Below, one piece after another: positions 1 to 5,324 of a DNA stretch of 6,103 nt. The notes beneath the pieces were generated by a model. That model was given only the letters and a program-made list of their open reading frames with translations. It ran no database searches and was not told the origin of the DNA. This DNA comes from Treponema sp. Lineage in GTDB: Bacteria; Spirochaetota; Spirochaetia; Treponematales; Breznakiellaceae. A program made the position numbers and the translations under genes. Within the stretch, counting starts at the first letter, position 1, and each line of letters starts with the position of its first letter. The DNA lies in NCBI GenBank assembly GCA_031268125.1, contig JAIRXT010000056.1, positions 1 to 6,103 of the forward strand, read 5' to 3'.

Positions 1-1938
1 CCGCTGCCGTTCCAGATCGCCGTTCAGGCGGTCGATCTCCTCGTCCAGGACGGTAAGGCGGCGCAGATACTCCTGGCCCTGGGGGCTGCCGTTCCCCGCG
101 GCCTCCAGGTTTCTGCGGATCCGGTCCTGTTCGGCGGCCTGGGTGTTTTTACGGGCCTCTGTTTGGGCCCTGGTTTTTTCCGCGTCTTCGGCGTTTTGTC
201 TAAGTTCCACCGCCTTTACCAGGACCGCCCTGACATCCGCGGGGAGTTCCTGGCTGGCCGAATAGCTTATCAACGTTTCCGGCCGCAGGCTTGTCAGCAC
301 AACGCTCTCGGAAAGGGGGATTTCTTCCCGGACCAGCAGTTCGGCTTCCCCCGCTCCCTCTCCCCCGGCGGGGAGTTCCCGGATAAACCGGTAGGCGGCG
401 GCGGCCTCATCGTAGTTCTGCGGTTCCACCAGGGCGGCCCCCGGCGTAACCGGATGTTCAATAACGATGGTTTTGGCTTCCGGTCCTGTGTTTTTGAACT
501 GGTATTTCCGTTCAATGCCCTGGCGGCGGCTTATGGTCATGACTCCGCCGCTCAGGGTTACCGCGGTTACGGTCCGCACGGTGGAGATGTTGGAAATTCC
601 GGTAACCGAAAGGTCTTCGCCCCAGGAGATAAACCGTTTTTCCCCCCGGTTAAGGAATTCCAGCAATGCGTCCCCGGCATAGGAACCGCCGTCATAAACC
701 GTAACGGGACCCGCGGGAAGGCGGAGTTCCGTGTTGTTGTTCAGTTCCGCCCCTACGCCGGGATGGATTGTCCTGCCGGTCTGGACACCGGAGAAGAGGA
801 GGAATTTCCGGGCGCCGATTTCCCCGTTTGCCAGGGGGAACATGGCGCTGGTACGGCGGTCCAGGTTTACCGGGCTGTTCAGGGTGAAGCTGAACTGGTC
901 CGCCATATCCGCCCCGGTAACCGGGGGCGGGCTGGGAACAGAGGCCAGGCCGGCCCGCTGAGGCATGGGCTCGGCGGCGGGAGCTGCCTCCGCCCGGGCG
1001 TATGCCTTCATCTGGTTTGTGGTAACCAGGGCCGAGTCCCAGGTAACGGGGGCGGCGCTCCCGGCGATGGCCAGGGGCATGGTAGGGCGGTCCAGGTAAT
1101 AGGGGGGGTAAAGATTCTGAATGAAAGATACGGGCCGCCCCGCCGCCAGGGAAAGTTCTACATCCCGCCAGTCCTCATCGCTATCGTTGTCCACGATGGC
1201 CCAGCCCTGGAAACGGGCCGCCGCGGAGTCTCCGTCCCCCATATCCAGCCGGTAGGACACCTTCCATACCGGGGCGGGAATGACATAGCTTATGGAAACA
1301 GGCCGGCTACCGGTTCCGGGAAGGGACACGGTAATCTCCCTGGTTTCCGAATTCCGGGAGGCGGCGATAAGGTCCAGCGCCCGGTTCAGATCCGCGTTGA
1401 GGCCGGTACGGGTAAAGCGGACGGCCCCGATCTCCGCCAGATTAAAGCTCCTTAGACCCTGGGGACCGAACAGGGAAAGCCGGATTTCCCCCTCGATTCC
1501 CCCGCGGTCCACCGCGATGATCCTGCCGCGGAAGGGATCGGGGGCCAGAATCTCCACCTCCTCCCCCCGGAGGCTTCCCAAAATTCCGGCGGTATCGGGA
1601 TTACCGGAAAGCTCGATGCCCAGACCCTGCAGCATTTCTCCAAGGCTCCGCTCCGAAGGGTAGCTGATCCGGGGCGCGGCGGAGGCGGGATCGTTGAGCA
1701 GCAGGGATTTGAGGGCATCGTTGACCGCCGCGGTCTTAAAGGGCAGTTTGAGAACCGCCGGTCCCTCCAGTGTCCGCCCGTGTTCAAAATACGAGACTCC
1801 CGAAGAATAGATAGTGATCTTCCGTAGGGGGATTGCCTCTGCCGGGGCCCCTTCGGTTCCCCCCGCGTCTTTTACGGCTTCGGCTCCCAGTCCGGCAAGC
1901 ATAAGGGTCAGGATCAGCAAAAAAAGCAGATGTTTCAC
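1..1938 (-). CDS. DUF4139-domain exported protein, C-terminus beyond window
   Basis: The frame stays open from a GTG at 1938-1936 to the window edge, giving 646 codons with no stop. An AAGGAG ribosome binding site at 1949-1944 lies 5 nt before the GTG and decides the start; an ATG at 1952 is out of frame. Residues 1-20 (VKHLLFLLILTLMLAGLGAE) form a signal peptide, so the protein is probably periplasmic or surface-exposed. Family hallmarks of DUF4139 (MuiA-like proteins) are clear: PAPVWKVSYRLDM around W225, GWAIVDNDSDEDWRDVELSL around W257 followed by AGRPVSFI, and KYQFKN...IEHPVTPG at about 475-500. From about 567 to the edge the chain is charged and heptad-like and includes EQDRIRRNLEA and LDEEIDRLNGDL, a predicted coiled coil typical of the family C-terminus. 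The molecular function of DUF4139 proteins is not established; a role in the cell envelope is only inferred. The family call is firm, the role is not. Confidence 0.88.
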   Translation of the reverse strand, partial: MKHLLFLLILTLMLAGLGAEAVKDAGGTEGAPAEAIPLRKITIYSSGVSYFEHGRTLEGPAVLKLPFKTAAVNDALKSLLLNDPASAAPRISYPSERSLGEMLQGLGIELSGNPDTAGILGSLRGEEVEILAPDPFRGRIIAVDRGGIEGEIRLSLFGPQGLRSFNLAEIGAVRFTRTGLNADLNRALDLIAASRNSETREITVSLPGTGSRPVSISYVIPAPVWKVSYRLDMGDGDSAAARFQGWAIVDNDSDEDWRDVELSLAAGRPVSFIQNLYPPYYLDRPTMPLAIAGSAAPVTWDSALVTTNQMKAYARAEAAPAAEPMPQRAGLASVPSPPPVTGADMADQFSFTLNSPVNLDRRTSAMFPLANGEIGARKFLLFSGVQTGRTIHPGVGAELNNNTELRLPAGPVTVYDGGSYAGDALLEFLNRGEKRFISWGEDLSVTGISNISTVRTVTAVTLSGGVMTISRRQGIERKYQFKNTGPEAKTIVIEHPVTPGAALVEPQNYDEAAAAYRFIRELPAGGEGAGEAELLVREEIPLSESVVLTSLRPETLISYSASQELPADVRAVLVKAVELRQNAEDAEKTRAQTEARKNTQAAEQDRIRRNLEAAGNGSPQGQEYLRRLTVLDEEIDRLNGDLERQR

Positions 1939-2040
1939 GGTTTCTCCTTCATGGATTGGGCGATATATAAGTTAAATGCTCGTGGATCATATGTTTGTAC
2001 ATATCTCTTCCCCTCTCTCCCCCGCGATAAAGCTAAATTT

Positions 2041-2063
2041 GCCCCGTATCGTGTACCCGGGGC
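2041..2063 (-). terminator. Possible weak terminator/attenuator hairpin
   Basis: Perfect 6-bp arms GCCCCG (2041-2046) and CGGGGC (2058-2063) enclose an 11-nt loop. Read leftward, the stem is followed by AAATTTAGCTTTAT, a poor U-tract, so termination would be weak. It lies after the hexosaminidase gene and before the DUF4139 gene, 103 nt ahead of the latter's start codon. Its right arm overlaps the 2057-2069 arm of a larger inverted repeat, so the two folds exclude each other. It could end the upstream operon, act as an attenuator, or have no function. Confidence 0.28.
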
Positions 2064-2225
2064 CGGGGAAAGAGCCAGGAAAACAGGGCGCCACAGACTC
2101 CTTGGAATTCTCTGCCGTCGGCATATTGCCGGCGTATCGGATGCTTTGACGCTGATGCGTCAAAGCCTTTCGATAGCGGAGGCAGATTCTACATGCGTTT
2201 TCCCGGCCCAAATCCCCGGCCCCGG
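2057..2225. other. Nested inverted-repeat region, candidate structured RNA
   Basis: The gap 1939-2254 holds no convincing gene but has unusually ordered self-complementarity. Outer arms of 13 bp match perfectly (2057-2069 with 2213-2225; CCGGGGCCGGGGA against its complement). Inside these, GGAAAAC at 2078-2084 pairs with GTTTTCC at 2197-2203, and TCTGCC at 2111-2116 pairs with GGCAGA at 2181-2186. The centre carries a hairpin at 2117-2133 (GTCGGC/GCCGGC, one G-U on the plus strand), a TATCG/CGATA stem at 2135-2139/2171-2175, and a perfect 10-bp hairpin at 2143-2166. All pairings are collinear and mutually compatible. G-U pairs slightly favour the plus-strand RNA, while flanking genes are on the minus strand, so the strand is undecided. 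I recognise no known riboswitch or housekeeping RNA signature. GC-rich composition makes some pairing likely by chance. Confidence 0.42.
2143..2166. repeat. Perfect 10-bp inverted repeat, 4-nt loop
   Basis: Arms GCTTTGACGC (2143-2152) and GCGTCAAAGC (2157-2166) are exact reverse complements around a TGAT loop. It lies 89 bp past the hexosaminidase stop. Neither strand has a T-run after the stem, so it is not a standard intrinsic terminator. It is the strongest local hairpin of the gene-free gap and would be the apical stem of the larger fold described for 2057-2225. A DNA-binding site for a dimeric protein is an alternative. Confidence 0.75.
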
Positions 2226-2254
2226 CGTAACGTTAAGAGGCAAATGCAACCGCC

Positions 2255-3409
2255 CTACAGAAGGCCCAGCCGTATCTTTTCTGCAATGATCCGGGCCGCC
2301 GCTTCTTCCAGCCGGGAACGGCTCAGGGCCCCCCGCTCCAGGGCGGCCAGAATGGCCCGGTGGAGCTTCCGCAGGCCGGAAGGCCAGGCCATGACCATGT
2401 CCGCCCCTGCCGCCAGGGAAAGGACCGCCGCTTCCTCCGGGCTTACGCGGGAGGCGGCGGCGGTCATGGAAAAATCGTCCGCCAGCACAATGCCCCGGAA
2501 GCCCAGGTCCCCCCGGAGCCAGCTATTGATAAGAACCGGGGAAACGCTCCCGATCCGCTCCGGGTCCCAGGCGGGGACCAGCGCGTGGGAAACCATGATC
2601 CCCGCCAGCGGGGGGCCGCCGGAAGACGCGTCCCGGATAAGGGCGGCAAAGGGCCGCACCGCCTGGGCCAGTTCCTCACGGCTCCCGGCAAGGACCGCCG
2701 CATCCTTGTGGGGGTCCGCCCCGGAGTTGCCGGGGAAGTGCTTCGCCACACAGCCCACCCCCGCCCGCTCCATACCCCGGATATAGGCCGCCGCCGCGTC
2801 GGCGGCAAAAACGGCGTCGGCGCTAAAGCTGCGGTCCTCCAGAAAGCTGCGGTTGTCGTTATTCAGGACCTCCGCCACCGGGGCCAGGCTCAGATTCAGC
2901 CCCAGGCCCCGGATCTCCTTCCCCGATTCATAGGCCGCCGCCTCCAGGGCCGCCAGAGCCGCCGCCCTCCCCTCCTGCCCCGCCCGCTCCTCCCAGGAAG
3001 CCGCCGCGGGAAGCCGGGCAATCCCCGGCCCAAAGCGGTGGACCTGCCCCCCTTCGTGATCAACGGCAAAGAAGGGAGGAACAGCCGTGGAACTGGCCGC
3101 CCGGACCGCCTGTTCCACCACCGTGCGGCACTCGTCAAGAAACATCCTGACCGTGTCCGCGGGCCCGTTCAGGTTGTAGCGGAACAGCATAACCGCCCCG
3201 GGGGGACATTCCCGGAAGATCCGCCCCATCTCCGCCCCCAGCCGGGAGGACCCGTCCACCCCGCTCATGATCACATGGGCGGCCAGGGCGGAATTATCCA
3301 TCGCCGCGGCAATAGCGGCGGCCCGGCCCTCCTGGGCGGAAAGCCCGGCGGCGGCAAGGCAGAACAAGGCCGCCATTACGGTTCCCCGCGTTTTCGTGTT
3401 CCCCATCAT
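2255..3409 (-). CDS. Secreted GH3 beta-N-acetylhexosaminidase, NagZ-like
   Basis: This 384-residue protein is a family 3 glycoside hydrolase of the NagZ type, which hydrolyses terminal beta-linked N-acetylglucosamine, classically from muropeptides in wall turnover. Visible motifs in order: FFAVDHEGGQVHRF at 113-126, GLNLSLAPVAEV (about 170-181) followed by EDRSF, KHFPGNSGADPHKD at 223-236, and GIVLADDFSMTA at 306-317. By analogy with NagZ, D311 is the likely nucleophile and the D232-x-H234 pair the general acid/base. The usual PGHG turn reads PGNS. Residues 1-25 (KTR, then a hydrophobic run ending GLSA before QEG) look like a type I signal peptide; the cysteine at 17 is not in a lipobox. Export contrasts with the cytoplasmic NagZ of many Gram-negatives. 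Two adjacent ATGs (3409 and 3406) could start it. The first overlaps the methyltransferase TGA as ATGA, pointing to translational coupling. Chitin-derived sugars are an alternative substrate. Confidence 0.9.
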   Translation of the reverse strand: MMGNTKTRGTVMAALFCLAAAGLSAQEGRAAAIAAAMDNSALAAHVIMSGVDGSSRLGAEMGRIFRECPPGAVMLFRYNLNGPADTVRMFLDECRTVVEQAVRAASSTAVPPFFAVDHEGGQVHRFGPGIARLPAAASWEERAGQEGRAAALAALEAAAYESGKEIRGLGLNLSLAPVAEVLNNDNRSFLEDRSFSADAVFAADAAAAYIRGMERAGVGCVAKHFPGNSGADPHKDAAVLAGSREELAQAVRPFAALIRDASSGGPPLAGIMVSHALVPAWDPERIGSVSPVLINSWLRGDLGFRGIVLADDFSMTAAASRVSPEEAAVLSLAAGADMVMAWPSGLRKLHRAILAALERGALSRSRLEEAAARIIAEKIRLGLL

Positions 3410-4698
3410 TTTTCCAGCACAAACAGATATTCTTTTACGCGGATGCCCCGGCCCGACAGATTCCGGGAACCCCGGAACACCGTGTAGTCCGTCTCCAAAA
3501 CCTCCAGCCGCCCGATTTTTCCCAGCAGTTCCGTCATTTCACCCAGGGGAATAATCCCTTCAGAACTAAACGAAACAAGGACGAATTTCGCCCTGATACG
3601 GGCCGCCAGGTCCGCCAGCGCCTGGGGAGCGGCCCGCCTTTTGTTGTAGACCGAACGGTTCCAGCCTTCGGGAATACCGGACACCCGGCTCTGGGCCGCA
3701 GGAGGCTTGTTTTCGATAATCAAATTCAGCATGAAGTAATTCGACCCGTAGGGATGCTGGTTGTAGGGCGGGTCCAGATAGGCCAGGTCCACCTCCGGCG
3801 CGTCCGCAATCACCCGGTTCGCGTCTCCCCGGTAGACAACGTAATCACAGTCAAAGTTACTAAAAACCGGAAAGGGCAGCCGGATATCCCCCATTATCCG
3901 GGCAAGGGAATCCCGGTTCCTCCCCCCAAACTGGCCTATCCCCGTGTCCCGGTTTTTATAGAACCCCTTAAAAACCCCCGAGGTATTTGAATGAATCGAA
4001 GCCTCCGACAGCAGGGGGGCCAGAAAATAGGCCCGGAATCTTTCGTCAATGCCTTCGATCAGGTTCCGGGCCGTGTCGATATACCGGGCGTTCCTGCGGG
4101 TATAAAAAACCCGCTCCCCCGGCCGGATACAGGCATCATCCCGGGGCGCGTAGAGCCCGGCTACCAGGCCGGGAACCAGGGGGCCCGCCTCCAGCCTCCC
4201 GGCCAGATCCCGGTGCAAAGCCTCCAGGACAGGAATATCCGTTTCCCCCCGGTTCGACAGATAACAACGGTTGATAAGCTCCGCGTACCGTTCCAGATCG
4301 TTGACCAGAAGCAGGCTGGAAAACCGCTTAAAGTACCGGGCCGCAACGCCGGACCCGCTGAACACGTCAAACACGGACAGCTTGCGTTTGTTAAGCCGCC
4401 CCCGGACCATATCAACCCCCCGGCCGATAAAATCAAGCAGAGCCCGCTTGTTGCCAAGACAGGTGATAAGCTGTCCGGTCAGATAATCGGGGTTTTCCGG
4501 GTCTTCACGGAGGGGTTCAGACAATTCCGGCATCGAAGGCAAAGAACCAGGACCGGGCAATGCCTCCGGCGCATTCATGTGAAGCACTATGGGGAATATC
4601 TGCGTATTTGTAAAGCCCGCCCTTTGCCGGACAGAGCCCGTATTTTCCCAGCCATCCGGGCGCATTTTTTGCTGCCGCAAAAAACCGGGCATTATCAC
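3406..4698 (-). CDS. D12-class N6-adenine DNA methyltransferase
   Basis: The product (up to 430 residues) transfers a methyl group from S-adenosylmethionine to adenine N6 in DNA. In order it shows LITCLGNKRALLDFI at 77-91 (motif X, SAM pocket), VFDVFSGSGVAARYF at 109-123 (motif I, the FxGxG SAM loop) and LAYLDPPYNQHPYGSNYF at 305-322, holding the catalytic DPPY at 309-312. The X-I-IV order is that of alpha-type MethyltransfD12 enzymes. The region between motifs I and IV (about 150-300) probably contains target recognition; the target sequence cannot be read from it. The start is uncertain: GTG 4698 gives the longest frame, ATG 4578 (MNAPEALPG) is an equally good candidate, and neither has a clear ribosome binding site. 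Homology features begin only near residue 72. No restriction endonuclease gene lies next to it, so it may be an orphan methylase. It follows the small RHH-like gene by 61 bp and overlaps the hexosaminidase start by 4 bp. Confidence 0.9.
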   Translation of the reverse strand: MIMPGFLRQQKMRPDGWENTGSVRQRAGFTNTQIFPIVLHMNAPEALPGPGSLPSMPELSEPLREDPENPDYLTGQLITCLGNKRALLDFIGRGVDMVRGRLNKRKLSVFDVFSGSGVAARYFKRFSSLLLVNDLERYAELINRCYLSNRGETDIPVLEALHRDLAGRLEAGPLVPGLVAGLYAPRDDACIRPGERVFYTRRNARYIDTARNLIEGIDERFRAYFLAPLLSEASIHSNTSGVFKGFYKNRDTGIGQFGGRNRDSLARIMGDIRLPFPVFSNFDCDYVVYRGDANRVIADAPEVDLAYLDPPYNQHPYGSNYFMLNLIIENKPPAAQSRVSGIPEGWNRSVYNKRRAAPQALADLAARIRAKFVLVSFSSEGIIPLGEMTELLGKIGRLEVLETDYTVFRGSRNLSGRGIRVKEYLFVLEK

Positions 4699-4699
4699 A

Positions 4700-4743
4700 G
4701 CCGGGAACTATGAAATATTCCCGGCCGATAATTGATCGGCTGG
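4700..4743. repeat. Two overlapping, mutually exclusive hairpins
   Basis: One perfect 8-bp stem pairs GCCGGGAA (4700-4707) with TTCCCGGC (4718-4725) around a 10-nt loop. A second pairs GCCGAT (4724-4729) with ATCGGC (4735-4740) around AATTG, and extends to CCG/TGG outside with one G-T. They share bases 4721-4725, so only one can form at a time. They sit between the stop of the small gene (4760) and the first possible start of the methyltransferase (4698). No T-run follows on the minus strand, so simple termination is unlikely. Control of methyltransferase translation, or stabilisation of an mRNA end, are possible roles. Confidence 0.55.
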
Positions 4744-4759
4744 AATTTTGCAAAACACT

Positions 4760-5125
4760 TTAATCGTTATGAGCAGTTTCGCTCTCTAACCATTTATTGA
4801 ATTCATTATAAATATAAGAAGGGTTCATTGCAACAAAATTTATTCTTGCGGCATTTCTTTGCCAATCGGACAAATTACCAAAAAATGGTTCTTGTTTAAG
4901 AATAAATTTGTCAATTAGATCGGGATTTTTCTGTGATAAATTATTTACTACCTGAAAAATCATGAATTGTTTTTCCTGCGGATTGGGAGCATAAACCGAG
5001 CAAATAAAATCACGTAGTACCTCTTGCATAGTCTTGTTTTGCATTGTACAAAACAGAGAAAAATTTTCTTTAGCTGCAAGGGGGATTCCCTTTACAGTTA
5101 CCGAAGATGCAGGTGTTTCAGCCAT
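4760..5125 (-). CDS. Small AT-rich protein, ribbon-helix-helix-like N-terminus
   Basis: The ATG at 5125 is chosen because GGAGG lies 6 nt upstream and a strong promoter lies about 50 bp upstream; extension to 5266 would translate through that promoter. The 121-residue product starts MAETPASSVTVKGIPLAAKE. Residues 9-14 (VTVKGI) resemble a beta-strand, 16-29 a first helix and 31-46 (TMQEVLRDFICSVY) a second, which is the ribbon-helix-helix plan of CopG/Arc/FitA-type DNA-binding proteins. Residues 50-121 are not recognised; they look mostly helical and rich in Asn, Phe and Lys. If the fold is right, the protein may be a dimeric regulator, possibly of its own promoter. GC content is about one third against 60 percent or more in the neighbours, which suggests recent acquisition. 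No toxin gene is adjacent, so an antitoxin role has no support here. That the gene is real is likely; its function is open. Confidence 0.72.
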   Translation of the reverse strand: MAETPASSVTVKGIPLAAKENFSLFCTMQNKTMQEVLRDFICSVYAPNPQEKQFMIFQVVNNLSQKNPDLIDKFILKQEPFFGNLSDWQRNAARINFVAMNPSYIYNEFNKWLESETAHND

Positions 5126-5131
5126 TTTAGA

Positions 5132-5136
5132 CCTCC
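5132..5136 (-). promoter_or_regulatory. Ribosome binding site of the RHH-like gene
   Basis: GGAGG reads leftward at 5136-5132, with TCTAAA between it and the ATG at 5125. It is the clearest Shine-Dalgarno in the window after that of the DUF4139 gene, and it fixes the start of the small gene against the longer in-frame options. Confidence 0.85.
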
Positions 5137-5163
5137 AAAAAATTCTGCTCACTTTCCGTGAGC
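5137..5163 (-). promoter_or_regulatory. Palindrome plus T6 in leader: operator or attenuator
   Basis: GCTCAC at 5147-5152 and GTGAGC at 5158-5163 are perfect inverted arms with a 5-bp spacer. The expected transcription start, 6-8 nt past the -10 box, is near 5167, so the palindrome covers about +5 to +21. Read leftward, the stem is followed by AGAA and then TTTTTT (5142-5137), directly before the GGAGG. This is the geometry of a short intrinsic terminator, but also of an operator bound by a dimeric protein such as an RHH regulator. The sequence does not decide between them. Confidence 0.55.
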
Positions 5164-5173
5164 TTCTATGTAA

Positions 5174-5202
5174 AATATACAACCAAATTCTGCCTTTGTC
5201 AA
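5174..5202 (-). promoter_or_regulatory. Near-consensus sigma-70 promoter, leftward
   Basis: Read on the minus strand, TTGACA (5202-5197, a perfect -35) is followed after exactly 17 bp by TATATT (5179-5174, a good -10). It points at the RHH-like gene, with a predicted leader of about 40 nt. It is the best promoter seen in the window and may drive the methyltransferase and hexosaminidase as well, as no comparable promoter was seen in front of them. Confidence 0.8.
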
Positions 5203-5324
5203 CCATTTTTTTAATTTTGGTGTCATTTATAGACATTATGGTTTCCACTATTTTTGTATTGCACATAACGTTCTGCCGGGCCGCCCTCGTGGTTTATATT
5301 TTTAGTTTGCGCTACATTGGCGGC

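Noticed and set aside
163..1455. Long open frame on the plus strand opposite the DUF4139 gene
   Set aside because: Its translation is Gly/Arg/Pro-rich without any domain, and the opposite strand encodes a clear DUF4139 protein. It is a GC-bias shadow.
1930..2289. Open frames of 70-120 codons in the 1939-2254 gap, on both strands
   Set aside because: No ribosome binding site, no homology-like features, and they run across inverted repeats and into neighbouring genes.
3358..3361. Lipoprotein signal at Cys17 of the hexosaminidase
   Set aside because: The context ALFC lies in the middle of the hydrophobic stretch and does not fit a lipobox; the GLSA site further on fits signal peptidase I.
2360..3487. 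Long plus-strand open frame opposite the hexosaminidase gene
   Set aside because: Low-complexity basic translation with no motif; the minus strand holds all catalytic motifs of GH3.
3991..4713. Plus-strand open frame opposite the methyltransferase gene
   Set aside because: No recognisable domain; the minus strand carries motifs X, I and IV of a D12 methylase.
4760..5125. Reading the RHH-like gene as the antitoxin of a toxin-antitoxin pair
   Set aside because: The next gene is a full-length DNA methyltransferase, and no small toxin-like frame adjoins it on either side.
5196..5230. Rightward promoter for the NFACT gene near TTGTCA on the plus strand
   Set aside because: No acceptable -10 lies at 16-18 bp; the TTGTCA is simply the complement of part of the leftward promoter.
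5126..5266. N-terminal extension of the RHH-like gene to 5266
   Set aside because: It would place the TTGACA/TATATT promoter, the palindrome and a good GGAGG inside the coding region; the start at 5125 explains all of these.
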